Shown one piece after another: positions 1 through 10,914 of a DNA stretch of 64,000 nucleotides; positions within the stretch are counted from its first letter, which is position 1, and each line of letters starts with the position of its first letter. The translations under genes and the position numbers were made by a program. The DNA is from Nocardia iowensis (GTDB lineage: Bacteria > Actinomycetota > Actinomycetes > Mycobacteriales > Mycobacteriaceae): the NCBI RefSeq assembly GCF_019222765.1, contig NZ_CP078145.1, forward strand, positions 5,704,001 to 5,768,000, written 5' to 3'. The notes beneath the pieces are model-generated. The model had not been told where the DNA came from, ran no database searches, and saw only the letters and a program-made list of their open reading frames with translations.

Positions 1-280
1 TGTTTCGCGGCCCGACCGCCGCGCCGACCTTCGGCCCGATGTATTCCGCCGCCGACACGTACAGCTGAATCACCAGCTGCGTCATCAGGTCGTCCTTGCC
101 CGCGAAGTGGTAGGAGATGACCCCCTTGGAGATCCCGGCATGCTCGGCGATCCGCGCCAGTGACGCATTGCCGTAGCCGACCTCGGAGATCACTTCCACC
201 GCGGACGCGATGATCTGGCGACGCCGCGCCTCCTCGATGAACGACCTCGGTTGGCCATCCGAACCATTTTCTGACCGCAT
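1..280 (-). CDS. TetR family transcriptional regulator, partial (C-terminus beyond window edge)
   Basis: The first 93 residues of a TetR-type repressor; the gene runs off the left edge. The start ATG ends at 280. Residues about 15-60 form the TetR helix-turn-helix, seen as RRRQIIASAVEVISEVGY followed by SLARIAEHAGISKGVISYHF, the classic TetR DNA-recognition pattern with the YHF ending. The ligand-binding half is missing, so the inducer cannot be guessed. It lies 18 bases downstream of the carboxylesterase gene on the same strand and is probably co-transcribed with it, so control of the esterase is a reasonable inference. Confidence 0.85.
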   Translation of the reverse strand, partial: MRSENGSDGQPRSFIEEARRRQIIASAVEVISEVGYGNASLARIAEHAGISKGVISYHFAGKDDLMTQLVIQLYVSAAEYIGPKVGAAVGPRN

Positions 281-298
281 GGCCAGATTTTAGCACGA

Positions 299-1558
299 TC
301 AGCCAGTGAAGTGCGTGGTGCTGCCCTGCTCCCACCCCGGATCGCCATCCTTGATGAACCCGAGCCAGCTGCGGCGCATCTCGTCGACCAGGCCCTGCGG
401 CCGCTCGCCGCCGAGCATGGGTGCGTGCTGCCACGCCGCCGCGCTACCGAGCAGGAAAGCCAGTTCGAGGCAGTGACACGCACCGAACTCGCTGTGCCCG
501 GGATGCCAGTCGAACTCGTAGCTCCAGGCATTGCCGCCGTGCTCGATGAGCGACTCGCCCAACTGCCGGGTTGGCGCGCGGAACAACTGCTCCGACACCG
601 CCTGCATCGCGGTCCAGTCGTCGGAGAAGAACGCTGCCGCCTCGTCCCACGTCGTGCCCAGCAGGATCCGCATACCGTCCCCGCGCCGGCTCACCGTGTC
701 CACCGGGTCGGCGGCAACTACCCTCCCGTCCCCCACCAGTTGAAAGGGCGGTATCACCCGCGACGGTGCGGCCGCTCGGCTCGCGACAGCCAATTGCGCG
801 GCCAGCAACGCACCGACCGGCACCTCGCCGAGCTGGTCCGCCTCGATGCCCAACTCCTGCAACAACATCGCGCCGGTCCGCGCCGCCTCATCCGGCGTCG
901 CGGGCAGCATGCCGAGCGGTGCGCTCTGCAGAATCGCCTGCTGGAACAGTCCGCTGCCCCCCTCACCCGACAAGATCGCCACCAGCGAGATCGCGCCCGC
1001 GGACTGGCCCGCCGCGGTCACCCGGTCCGGGTCACCGCCGAACGCGGCGATGTTGTCCCGCACCCAGGTGAACGCGGCGATCTGGTCGAGCAGACCGAGG
1101 TTGCCGTCGCTCACCCCCGGCAACCGAAGGAACCCGAGCGCACCGAGCCGGTAGTTGACCGTCACCACGACAACGTCACCCTGCGCCGCGAACTCTGCCC
1201 CGTCGTACCAGTCGAGTCGGCCTGCGCCACTGGAGAATCCGCCGCCGTGCAGAAAGACGAGCACCGGATGACCCGCTCCCGGCGGTGCCCACACGTTCAA
1301 CGAGAGGCAATCCTCCGCCTGTGGCACCTCGAACGGCCCCATCACCCGTTCCAGCCGCGACGGCAATTGCGGTGCGGCCGGACCGAATTCGGTGGCGTCG
1401 CGCACATCGTGCCATGGCCGCACCGGCTGCGGTGCGCCGAAGCGCGCAGCCTGCGCGTACGGAATTCCGCGGAAGATGGTCACCGGACCGTCGGCAACGC
1501 CGCGCACCTTGCCCGCAGCGGTCTCTACGATCATCGAACGATTGAGCTCACTGGTCAT
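299..1558 (-). CDS. type B carboxylesterase (alpha/beta hydrolase)
   Basis: 419-residue carboxylesterase/lipase family hydrolase that should cleave carboxylic esters. The oxyanion-hole motif HGGG is at residues about 104-107 and the nucleophile elbow GQSAG at 184-188 (Ser186). A GACHCLEL segment near residue 360 matches the family's GAxHxxEL catalytic-histidine block, so the triad looks complete. There is no signal peptide, so it is probably cytoplasmic. It is shorter than the usual roughly 500 residues, with an abbreviated C-terminus but no sign of a frameshift. It is followed 18 bases later by a TetR gene on the same strand. The substrate cannot be inferred. Confidence 0.88.
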   Translation of the reverse strand: MTSELNRSMIVETAAGKVRGVADGPVTIFRGIPYAQAARFGAPQPVRPWHDVRDATEFGPAAPQLPSRLERVMGPFEVPQAEDCLSLNVWAPPGAGHPVLVFLHGGGFSSGAGRLDWYDGAEFAAQGDVVVVTVNYRLGALGFLRLPGVSDGNLGLLDQIAAFTWVRDNIAAFGGDPDRVTAAGQSAGAISLVAILSGEGGSGLFQQAILQSAPLGMLPATPDEAARTGAMLLQELGIEADQLGEVPVGALLAAQLAVASRAAAPSRVIPPFQLVGDGRVVAADPVDTVSRRGDGMRILLGTTWDEAAAFFSDDWTAMQAVSEQLFRAPTRQLGESLIEHGGNAWSYEFDWHPGHSEFGACHCLELAFLLGSAAAWQHAPMLGGERPQGLVDEMRRSWLGFIKDGDPGWEQGSTTHFTG

Positions 1559-1724
1559 GCGTTCGAGTCTGCCCCGCCCAGGTCCACCGAGCCACCACGC
1601 GCCGCTCCCCGACCCGTCACAACGGATTCGGTCACCGAACTACACCTGCAAGATCCTCCGTTCGGAGGACGCCGCGCCTACCACCGGCCGCCATGCTCAG
1701 GTGATTCCAACCTAGGAGGAGAAC

Positions 1725-2063
1725 ATGATGATGCGCCAACGCGGCATGATCGCGGCCCTCGGCGTCACCCTCGGTGCCGCAGCGGTCACGGTCCTCGGCA
1801 GCACCGGCACCGCAAACGCCCAGGACTGCACCTTCAACCGGCAACTCACCGGTGCGACCGTGACCTGCCCGGCCGACCCCGCCCGCTGGGGCATCGTCGA
1901 CATCACCTGCGTCGGCCCCTACCTCACCTACGGCTTCGGCCCCGGCCTGGGCCCCTACAACCAGTGGGCTTTCGGCAACCTCTCCCAGGGCGTCACCGTC
2001 CCCTGCATCGGCGGCTATCCCAATATGGGTCTCGGCATCCTCACCGACGTCCGCCTGCGCTGA
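1725..2063 (+). CDS. small secreted protein of unknown function
   Basis: 112-residue protein with a clear Sec signal peptide: a short basic start, a hydrophobic run of about 20 residues and a likely AxA cleavage site at TANA-QD near residue 33. The mature part is about 80 residues, rich in Gly, Pro and aromatics, with four cysteines that could form two disulfides. I do not recognise a family; Nocardia and relatives have many such small secreted proteins. The start is supported by a strong ribosome site (AGGAGGAG, 1713-1720) just upstream of ATG ATG ATG. A hairpin terminator follows at 2070-2110. Confidence 0.8.
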   Translation: MMMRQRGMIAALGVTLGAAAVTVLGSTGTANAQDCTFNRQLTGATVTCPADPARWGIVDITCVGPYLTYGFGPGLGPYNQWAFGNLSQGVTVPCIGGYPNMGLGILTDVRLR

Positions 2064-2069
2064 GCAGCG

Positions 2070-2110
2070 AACGAAGGGGCCGCGCCCCGTCGAGAGCGCG
2101 GCCCTTCGTT
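2070..2110 (+). terminator. hairpin terminator after the small secreted protein
   Basis: Arms 2070-2085 and 2096-2110 are reverse complements (AACGAAGGGGCCGCGC against GCGCGGCCCTTCGTT) with one bulged G and a 10-base loop. It begins seven bases after the stop codon of the secreted protein and should separate it from the NLR-like gene starting at 2138. Confidence 0.75.
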
Positions 2111-2137
2111 GTTGTCCGCGCGCCAGCGGAGCGGGGT

Positions 2138-5059
2138 ATGTTTCCCTTCGTGGGAGGACGGTTGGCCCTGGTCGTCGGGTCGGAGTGCGCGGCACTACCG
2201 GAATTGGGCTTCGTCCATCGCCTGGCCACTGACCTGTACGCCAGTCTCACCAGCGTCGGCGCGTGGGCACCGGCGACCGCGCACGCCGGACCCGTAATCA
2301 ATCCTGGCGCAAGTGAACTCGCAGACGTCATCGGCACGGCCTTCGACACGGCAGGAGACCGGCAGGCAAGCTTGCTGGTGGCCTTCATCGGACACGGCAT
2401 CACTACCGGTCCCGAAGACTTCTACCTCCTCGCCTATGATTCGCCCGCGCTGCCCGACTCACGAACGGCTGTGCACCTGACCCAGACGATCCGGGAACGG
2501 TTGAATCGGTCCGCGCTCGACGGCCTTGTCGTCCTGATCGACGCCTGCGAGGCCGAGGAAGGTGTGCGCGGCGCGGCGCGACGATGGACCGACCTGCTCG
2601 CCAGATCGGCGGGACGGGTGGAACTGCTGGTCGCCTCCGACGACGGCCCCGCCTACGAAGGCTGCTTCACCAGAACGATGCTCGGCGCGTTCGAAGAAGG
2701 CCTCGCGGCACGAGGCGAAAATCTGCTCCCCTCGGATCTGGTCGACCCGATTGCCGCACGCTGCGTTCAGCAACGCCCGCAACATCTTTCCTACGCTATG
2801 GGCAACGAATCCGCATCCCCCGGCGGCGACCCCGGCCTCTGGCTGGTCCCGAATATGGCTCGCCGCCGCGATGCATTGACAGGCCGACCAGCCGCCGGGT
2901 TCGTCGATCACCTCACTCGTCGGCTCCGACTGACCGGCACCATCCGCGAACGACTTACCGAAATCGTCGAGAGTGGCAGTCACCGCCTGCGTGCGGTCGT
3001 AGGACCGCCTGCCGCCGGGAAATCGACCGTGATGGCGATGCTGATTCGGCCCACCATCGTGGATGGCTTGCCGATCGCGCCCGAATACGTCACTGCGGCA
3101 GTCTTTCTGACGGTCAACAGCTCGATGGAGGCCGTCGCGGCCGAACTTTCGGCCCAGTTGAGCAGCCGCCTCCGCGGTTTCGATGACGCGCTGCGCGAAG
3201 TCCGATTGCTCGCCGAGCGAAGCGATCCCAAGCCGGACACCTTCGACATCGAGGTCAGGCTGCCGCTCGCCCGCCTCGCGTCGCCGGGAACACGAGTCAC
3301 GATCGTGCTCGACGGGCTCGACCAGCCCGAAACGGGCAGCCGCGATCTGCTTATCCGCGCGATCGCGGACCTCACGACCAGTGCTGAATTCACCCACGTC
3401 CGCCTGGTGATCAGCATCCGCACCGGAACCGGGGTCGAAGACGCACCGGAACTGGCGCACATGCACCGGATTACGTTGTCGGAGCCGTCTGCCCGGGACA
3501 TTGCCGACATCCTCCTGGGATCCACGCGTTCCAAACTCGCCCGCTACCACTCCGAGGCGTGGGTCAGGTGGATCGATGCCCTGCTCGCCGAAACACCTAC
3601 CAGCGTGTTCAGCGGCTCGCATGCCGTTGCGGGTGGCTGGTTGGTGGCGCGGCTGCTGATCGAGGTCGACTCCATGGTCACACCCGCGGAGGTCAGTCAG
3701 GGAATCGGGCTGGACACGCTGATAGCGCACCGGGTCGGCGATGCGATCGTGGCCGCGGATCCGGCCATCCGCACGGCAATCGGTCCACTGCTGGGGGTGC
3801 TGGTCGCCGCCGGCGCGGGACCGGTGCTGCCGATCGAACTCGCGGCGGCCGCGATGGCGCAGCTCGGCGCGGAGTTGAGCACTGCGCAGATCCGCGACCT
3901 AGTGGTTGGGCTCGGGGTGCTGGTCAGTCGCAGTCGACCGGGTGCGGCAAGCGAGGCGCTTGGTGTCACCCACGGCGCGCTGCTGCCCGCGCTTATTACC
4001 GAAACGTCAAGGCTAGGAATCGAAGTCGAAGACGCGCATCGGGCGATCACCGCCGCTATCGAAGCCGACTCCGCCGATCAGGCCGCGGAGTATGCCCGCG
4101 ACTCAGCGGTCCGCCACTACTTGGCCTACCGTGACGGCGCGGCGGCCGTCGCCTATCTCGAGAACACGGTGGCGAAGGTTGTCGAGGACAACCGGGAGAC
4201 TTGGGCGGCGTGGCTGCCTTCCTTCGTCACCGTGCTCGGCCTCGACGCACCGGCCACCCTGGCCGCACGACACAACCTGGCCGTCTGGCGGGCCGCGAAC
4301 TACCAGACCAGAAGAGAAATCGTCGAATTCGCGCAAGCGCTGACCGCCCGCCTCAGAGAACGCGGCCGTCACCTGCCGGAGATGGGCTCTATACCAGGAA
4401 TCGACGAAGACGATGATCTGACGACGATCGCCGCCGAATTCGAGCAGTTGCTGACCGAGCGCCTCCGCGTCCTCGGCCCCGACCACCCCGACACACTCAC
4501 CACCCGCGGCGCACTCGCCCAATGCCGAGGCAAGTTAGGTGACCCCGTCGGGGCCGCCGCCGAACTCGACCGCGTCCTCACAGAGCACCTGCGGGTCTTC
4601 GGCCCCGATCATCCCGACACACACGCCGCACGCCGCGCGCTCGCCCATTGCCACGGCGAGGCCGGTGATCCAGGGCGTGCTGCCGCGGAGTTGGACAAGC
4701 TGCTCGCCGACCGCAGCCGTCTGCTTGGCGGTGCCGATAAGGAGCGCACACAGCTGAGCTACGAGATCGCGGACTGGTATTGGCGGAGCGGCGAAACCCT
4801 CTCAGCCATAGGCCGATTGACAGAGCTGCACGCCGAGCAGGTCGAAGTACTGGGTCCAGACCATGACTCCAGTCTCGATACTCGATATCGGCTTGCCGTA
4901 CTTCGGGGAGCGAGCGGCGACACCGCCGGTGCCATCGAAGATCTCGGAGCGTTGCTGTCCGACCTCCACCGGCTTCACCGCGACGACGATCTGCTCACCG
5001 AGATGGTCGCATTGCAGCTCCATCTCCTCCGGGAACCACCGGTCAATGAAGCTCCATGA
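2138..5059 (+). CDS. caspase-like protease - STAND-type NTPase - TPR protein (NLR-like, putative immune effector)
   Basis: 973-residue multidomain protein. Residues about 1-240 look like a caspase/CHAT-type peptidase: a strand then FIGHG with His86, and VLIDACEAE with Cys137, the expected His-Gly and Asp-x-Cys dyad. Residues about 265-560 carry a P-loop NTPase with Walker A GPPAAGKST (289-297) and Walker B VTIVLDGLD (387-395), as in STAND/NACHT-like switches. The C-terminus has tetratricopeptide repeats: LGPDHPDT-like motifs begin at residues 779, 821, 863 (degenerate) and 905, exactly 42 residues apart, and a related LGLDAPATL lies near 700. Protease-STAND-repeat architecture is known from bacterial conflict and cell-suicide systems; a defence role here is inference. 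The in-frame ORF extends far upstream, but that part is antisense to the esterase. ATG 2138 follows a weak GGAGCGGGG site; GTG 2150 is the alternative. Confidence 0.75.
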   Translation: MFPFVGGRLALVVGSECAALPELGFVHRLATDLYASLTSVGAWAPATAHAGPVINPGASELADVIGTAFDTAGDRQASLLVAFIGHGITTGPEDFYLLAYDSPALPDSRTAVHLTQTIRERLNRSALDGLVVLIDACEAEEGVRGAARRWTDLLARSAGRVELLVASDDGPAYEGCFTRTMLGAFEEGLAARGENLLPSDLVDPIAARCVQQRPQHLSYAMGNESASPGGDPGLWLVPNMARRRDALTGRPAAGFVDHLTRRLRLTGTIRERLTEIVESGSHRLRAVVGPPAAGKSTVMAMLIRPTIVDGLPIAPEYVTAAVFLTVNSSMEAVAAELSAQLSSRLRGFDDALREVRLLAERSDPKPDTFDIEVRLPLARLASPGTRVTIVLDGLDQPETGSRDLLIRAIADLTTSAEFTHVRLVISIRTGTGVEDAPELAHMHRITLSEPSARDIADILLGSTRSKLARYHSEAWVRWIDALLAETPTSVFSGSHAVAGGWLVARLLIEVDSMVTPAEVSQGIGLDTLIAHRVGDAIVAADPAIRTAIGPLLGVLVAAGAGPVLPIELAAAAMAQLGAELSTAQIRDLVVGLGVLVSRSRPGAASEALGVTHGALLPALITETSRLGIEVEDAHRAITAAIEADSADQAAEYARDSAVRHYLAYRDGAAAVAYLENTVAKVVEDNRETWAAWLPSFVTVLGLDAPATLAARHNLAVWRAANYQTRREIVEFAQALTARLRERGRHLPEMGSIPGIDEDDDLTTIAAEFEQLLTERLRVLGPDHPDTLTTRGALAQCRGKLGDPVGAAAELDRVLTEHLRVFGPDHPDTHAARRALAHCHGEAGDPGRAAAELDKLLADRSRLLGGADKERTQLSYEIADWYWRSGETLSAIGRLTELHAEQVEVLGPDHDSSLDTRYRLAVLRGASGDTAGAIEDLGALLSDLHRLHRDDDLLTEMVALQLHLLREPPVNEAP

Positions 5060-5073
5060 AGCAGCTGAACACG

Positions 5074-5108
5074 AAAAGGCCGCGCTCCCAAGGGAAGCGC
5101 GGCCTTTT
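5074..5108. terminator. bidirectional hairpin terminator between convergent genes
   Basis: Perfect 13-bp arms AAAAGGCCGCGCT (5074-5086) and AGCGCGGCCTTTT (5096-5108) around a 9-base loop. The flanking A and T tracts make it work as an intrinsic terminator in both directions, for the NLR-like gene ending at 5059 and for mpa ending at 5124. Confidence 0.88.
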
Positions 5109-5123
5109 GTTCGGCTGAAGCCC

Positions 5124-6884
5124 TTACAGGTACTGGCCGGTGTTGGACTCGGTGTCGATCGCCCTGCTGGCGCTGGCGTTCTTGCCGGTGACCAAGGTGC
5201 GGATGTAGACGATCCGCTCGCCCTTCTTGCCCGAAATGCGGGCCCAGTCATCGGGATTCGTGGTGTTGGGCAAGTCCTCGTTCTCGGCGAACTCGTCCAC
5301 GATCGAATCGTAGAGATGCTGGATGCGCAGGCCGGGGTTGCCGGTGTCGAGCACGGCCTTGATGGCGTACTTCTTGGCCCGGTCCACGATGTTCTGGATC
5401 ATGGCGCCGGAGTTGAAGTCCTTGAAGTACAGGACTTCCTTGTCACCGTTGGCGTAGGTGACTTCCAGGAAGCGGTTGTCCTCGCTCTCGGCGTACATCC
5501 GGTCGACGACCCGTTCGATCATCGCGCGGATGCACAGTGCCTTGTCGCCACCGAACTCGGCGACGTCGTCGGCGTGCAGCGGCAGCGTCTCCGTGAGGTA
5601 CTTGGAGAAGATGTCCTGTGCCGACTCCGCGTCCGGCCGTTCGATCTTGATCTTCACGTCCAACCGGCCTGGCCGCAGGATGGCCGGGTCGATCATGTCC
5701 TCGCGGTTGGAGGCACCGATCACGATGACGTTCTCGAGTCCCTCGACGCCGTCGATCTCCGACAGCAGCTGCGGCACGACCGTGGTCTCCACATCGGAGG
5801 ACACGCCCGAGCCACGGGTGCGGAAGATCGAATCCATCTCGTCGAAGAACACGATCACCGGCGTACCTTCGGACGCCTTCTCGCGGGCCCGCTGGAAGAT
5901 GATCCGAATATGGCGCTCGGTCTCGCCGACGAACTTGTTCAGCAGCTCGGGGCCCTTGATGTTCAGGAAGAACGACTTGGCTTCCTTGGCATCCTCACCA
6001 CGCGCCTCGGCGATCTTCTTGGCCAGCGAGTTGGCCACCGCCTTGGCGATGAGCGTCTTACCGCAGCCGGGCGGACCGTAGAGCAGCACACCCTTGGGCG
6101 GGCGCAGCGCGTATTCGCGGAACAGATCCTTGTGCAGGAAGGGCAATTCCACGGCATCGCGGATCTGCTCGATCTGCCGACCGAGACCACCGATGTCGCC
6201 GTAGTCGACGTCCGGAACCTCTTCCAGCACAAGGTCTTCGACCTCGGCCTTGGGGATGCGCTCGAACGCGAACCCGGCCTTGGTGTCCACCAGCAGCGAA
6301 TCACCAGGGCGCAGTTTGCGAATCGGGTAGTCGGGGTCTTCCAGATCGTCGGCCTCCGCGAGCTTGCCGAGCGGGCCTGCCAGCCAGACGACGCGCTCCT
6401 CGTCGGCATGACCGACGACCAGCGCGCGGCGACCGTCATCGAGGATCTCCCGCAACGTGCCGATCTCGCCGACCGCGTCGTAGATGCCTGCCTCGACAAC
6501 CGTGAGCGCCTCGTTGAGGCGGACGGTCTGACCGTATTCGAGGGTCGAGGTCTCGATGTTCGGGGAACACGTCAACCGCATCTTGCGACCCGAAGTGAAC
6601 ACGTCGACCGTCTGATCGTCGTACACCCCGATCAGGATCCCGTATCCGCTCGGCGGCTGACCGAGCCGATCGACTTCCTCACGCAAGGCGACGAGCTGCT
6701 GCCGCGCTTCCTTGAGTGTGTCCATCAGCTTGGTGTTGCGAATGGTCAGCGAATCGATGCGGGCTTCCAATTCCCGTGCACGATCCGGCGAATCGGCGAG
6801 TTGCCTGCGGAGTGCAGCCGCTTCGGCGCGTACCGCCTCGAGCTCTCTCCAGGCCGCCGAATCCGAATTCTCGATGGGGCTCAT
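5124..6884 (-). CDS. mpa: proteasome-associated ATPase Mpa/ARC
   Basis: 586-residue AAA+ ring ATPase that unfolds pupylated proteins and feeds them to the 20S proteasome. Seen in order: an N-terminal coiled coil that binds Pup (about 10-75), OB-fold interdomain, Walker A GPPGCGKT, Walker [10 protein letters not shown], an arginine-finger region (RPGRLD), and the C-terminal GQYL tail that docks into the proteasome alpha ring. The start at 6884 is chosen because TGGGAGGAG lies six bases upstream and the resulting start agrees with the family; an in-frame ATG at 6950 would add 22 residues without a ribosome site. The proteasome and Pup genes are not in the window. Downstream, instead of proteasome accessory genes, lies the NLR-like gene in convergent orientation. 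Confidence 0.96.
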   Translation of the reverse strand: MSPIENSDSAAWRELEAVRAEAAALRRQLADSPDRARELEARIDSLTIRNTKLMDTLKEARQQLVALREEVDRLGQPPSGYGILIGVYDDQTVDVFTSGRKMRLTCSPNIETSTLEYGQTVRLNEALTVVEAGIYDAVGEIGTLREILDDGRRALVVGHADEERVVWLAGPLGKLAEADDLEDPDYPIRKLRPGDSLLVDTKAGFAFERIPKAEVEDLVLEEVPDVDYGDIGGLGRQIEQIRDAVELPFLHKDLFREYALRPPKGVLLYGPPGCGKTLIAKAVANSLAKKIAEARGEDAKEAKSFFLNIKGPELLNKFVGETERHIRIIFQRAREKASEGTPVIVFFDEMDSIFRTRGSGVSSDVETTVVPQLLSEIDGVEGLENVIVIGASNREDMIDPAILRPGRLDVKIKIERPDAESAQDIFSKYLTETLPLHADDVAEFGGDKALCIRAMIERVVDRMYAESEDNRFLEVTYANGDKEVLYFKDFNSGAMIQNIVDRAKKYAIKAVLDTGNPGLRIQHLYDSIVDEFAENEDLPNTTNPDDWARISGKKGERIVYIRTLVTGKNASASRAIDTESNTGQYL

Positions 6885-6995
6885 GTGCTGCTCCTCCCAG
6901 TCCCGGTCTATCAACGCTACCGGGCGCGAACCGTTCTCGCTTTCCGACATGGTTTCGTCGTGATCACATCTGGGCTGCGATCGACGGGCGGATGA

Positions 6996-7014
6996 CCATG
7001 TTAGCCTGCCCTAA
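6996..7014. promoter_or_regulatory. iron-box-like (DtxR/IdeR) site upstream of lipoprotein gene
   Basis: The 19-mer ccatgTTAGCCTGCCCTAA matches about 14 of 19 positions of the actinobacterial iron box TTAGGTTAGCCTAACCTAA and contains a TTAG-N6-CTAA inverted repeat. It lies between divergent mpa and the lipoprotein gene, 49 bases before the latter's ATG. Binding is not shown. Confidence 0.35.
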
Positions 7015-7063
7015 CCCGCACTCGGTGAGCCCACTCGCCGACCGAGCCGAAAGGTTGCTGAAT

Positions 7064-7573
7064 ATGCTCCTTCCCGCCAGGATTCTCCGCGTTTCCGTTG
7101 CTATCGCTACTACCGCGCTTGCCGCTACCGTCGGGCTCGCGGCCTGTAGTTCTGATGACAACAAATCCGATGACAAGGTCTCTTCCTCCAGCGCAGTGGC
7201 CTCGAGCAGCACGGCGGCGACCGGCGCCGTCGCGGCGCCGACCGCCGAAACACTGCAGGGCGTGCTCGTCAAATTGTCCGACCCCGCTGTACCCACCGCT
7301 GACAAGACCAAGCTCATAGTCGACGGCGAAAAGCGCACGGCGAACATCGATCAGATGAACAAGGGGCTGGCAGGCTACACACTGACCTACGCAGTGGCCG
7401 ACATCACAACGCAAGGCAATACGGCCACCGCTCAAGTGACCATCACCTCGCCGCACGGCGCGGTTCCTCCCATGCCGCTCACCTGGGAGAACGTCGACGG
7501 AACCTGGAAGCTCTCGGATGCGAGCGGTTGCCTGATGCTCGGCTTCGCGCAGGCGCCCTGCGTTCCCGCCTGA
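7064..7573 (+). CDS. lipoprotein, LppK/MTB12-like
   Basis: 169-residue exported lipoprotein. A signal peptide with hydrophobic core ends in the lipobox LAAC, giving lipid-modified Cys28. A Ser/Thr/Ala-rich linker (about 29-60) follows, then a compact domain of about 105 residues with the pattern of mycobacterial low-molecular-weight antigens (PTAETLQGVLVKLSDP...; ...GTWKLSDASGCLML). Position between mpa and trmI equals that of Rv2116 (LppK) in M. tuberculosis, supporting orthology. Molecular function is unknown. ATG 7064 is chosen because upstream in-frame starts would bury the signal peptide; GAAAGG precedes it by about nine bases. Confidence 0.85.
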   Translation: MLLPARILRVSVAIATTALAATVGLAACSSDDNKSDDKVSSSSAVASSSTAATGAVAAPTAETLQGVLVKLSDPAVPTADKTKLIVDGEKRTANIDQMNKGLAGYTLTYAVADITTQGNTATAQVTITSPHGAVPPMPLTWENVDGTWKLSDASGCLMLGFAQAPCVPA

Positions 7574-7631
7574 CCCGAAGCGGAGGCCCAGGGTGTTGCG
7601 GGCACCCTCGGCCCGGCGCGCAACGCGCGCG

Positions 7632-9456
<1,825 letters not shown>

Positions 9457-9629
9457 CCCCTGGTGTTCCTGGTCCCCTTTGATCTGCGGCGGGGCAAGCA
9501 CTACGACGAGCACGCCCCGGCCAAGGCACGCGGACACCCTTGCCCATCCGCCATCCGCCATACGCCCAACACCCAGCAGCGCGCCTCGACCACGCACGAA
9601 ACACAATGCCGCGCACCAAACCTCACCCC

Positions 9630-9659
9630 GCGCACGAAATCCCTTGCGATTTCGTGCGC
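9630..9659. terminator. inverted repeat between convergent genes
   Basis: Perfect 12-bp arms GCGCACGAAATC (9630-9641) and GATTTCGTGCGC (9648-9659) with a six-base loop lie between the RecB-like gene and the exporter gene. Its position suggests a bidirectional terminator, although no T tract follows. A partial third copy of the arm (TTCGTGCGC) is at about 9670. Confidence 0.6.
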
Positions 9660-9690
9660 AGCGCGAGGATTCGTGCGCGGCGGCGCGAGA

Positions 9691-10914
9691 TCAGAGGGTG
9701 AAGGTGCGGAAAAGGACGATCGAGAGGCCTAGGCCGACGAGCAGGTTCACCAGTACCGCGGAGCCGAAGACGACTATTGGGCGCCAGCCTGCTTCGCGTA
9801 GGCCGCGCAGGGAGAACTCGAGGCCGATGGAGACGAACGCGAAGATCAGGAACCAGGTGCGCAGGTCGTTGATGATGGCGATGTGGGCGGTGCCGGACTT
9901 CTTGTCGACGGACTGCAGGTACAGCGTGCCGATCACGGAGGCGGCGAGGAAACCCAGGACGAACTTGGGGAAGCGGTCCCAGAACTGCCGCACGGAGGGC
10001 CGTACCGCACCGGCGGCGCGTTCCACCTTCACCGTGAAGTACGCCGTCAACGCGATCGCGACGATGCCGATCAGCGCGTTCTGCGTGGTCTTGACAATGG
10101 TGGCGATCTGCAGCGCCTTCTCCCCCGCGATGGCGCCCGACGCCGCGACCGCCGCCGTGGTATCGATATTGCCGCCGATCCAAGCGCCCGCGACAGCATC
10201 GGAAAGTCCGAAAACATCGGCGAGCCAGGGCAACACGAAGATCGACGGCAGCGCGAAGATGATGACCAGTGAGGCCGCGTAGGCGATCTGCTCACGCTTC
10301 GCCTGCACCGCACCGGCGGCCGCGATGGCCGCGCTGACGCCGCAGATCGACACCGCCGAGGACAGCAGCGCCCGCAGCTTGTCGTCGAGCCCGAGCCGCC
10401 CGCCGAGCCACCAGGTGAAGCCGAACACCACGGTGATCAACAGCAGCGCCTGCAGAATCGCCGGACCCGCCGCGGTCACCAGGATCTTCAGGTTGATCGA
10501 GGCACCGAGCAGCACCACCCCGGTCTTGATGAAGAACTCGGTGCGGAAACCGGCCGAAAGTCGGTCACGCAGTGCGAGTTTGGCGAGAATGACATTGCCG
10601 AGCAACCCGATCGCGATGGCGTACACCGGGAACTCGATCGACTTCGCCACCCTGGTGAACGGGGTATCGGCCGCCCAGCGCGGCACTTGCGTGTCGAAGT
10701 AGCGGGTCAGCGCGCCGAGCACAACCACCACCGCGATCCCCGCCACCACGGCACCCACCGTGGGACGCGAGACCGCCTGCAATGCCGCTGTTTCCGACTT
10801 CACCGGCGCGAAAGAGTCCGCGCCCGTAGCTGTTTCGGACGTGGCGGTCACCACGCCACCCTCGACAGCGGACCCACCGGACGTATTGCCGTCACGCGCT
10901 TCGATATCCGGCAT
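9691..10914 (-). CDS. YeiH/UPF0324 family putative sulfate exporter
   Basis: 407-residue polytopic membrane protein of the YeiH family (putative sulfate exporters). About ten hydrophobic segments are visible, with the signature stretches FFIKTGVVLLGASINLKI, LLSSAVSICGVSAAIAAAGAV and GAWIGGNIDTTAAVAASGA. The first 60 residues are Ser/Thr/Ala-rich and soluble-looking. The ATG ending at 10914 overlaps the stop of a 44-residue ORF (TGATG), so the two are translationally coupled; that small ORF carries the EDWLA-type first helix that usually begins this family (see next entry). The specific substrate is not known. Confidence 0.88.
   Translation of the reverse strand: MPDIEARDGNTSGGSAVEGGVVTATSETATGADSFAPVKSETAALQAVSRPTVGAVVAGIAVVVVLGALTRYFDTQVPRWAADTPFTRVAKSIEFPVYAIAIGLLGNVILAKLALRDRLSAGFRTEFFIKTGVVLLGASINLKILVTAAGPAILQALLLITVVFGFTWWLGGRLGLDDKLRALLSSAVSICGVSAAIAAAGAVQAKREQIAYAASLVIIFALPSIFVLPWLADVFGLSDAVAGAWIGGNIDTTAAVAASGAIAGEKALQIATIVKTTQNALIGIVAIALTAYFTVKVERAAGAVRPSVRQFWDRFPKFVLGFLAASVIGTLYLQSVDKKSGTAHIAIINDLRTWFLIFAFVSIGLEFSLRGLREAGWRPIVVFGSAVLVNLLVGLGLSIVLFRTFTL

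Noticed and set aside
311..2137. Very long plus-strand open frame that would extend the NLR-like protein by about 600 residues.
   Set aside because: This part is antisense to the esterase and secreted-protein genes, is Arg/Pro/His-rich nonsense and has no domain; the frame is open only because of GC bias.
4863..6995. Plus-strand open frame of 710 codons opposite mpa.
   Set aside because: Exact antisense shadow of mpa codons; composition is typical of GC-rich mirror frames and it has no ribosome site or domain.
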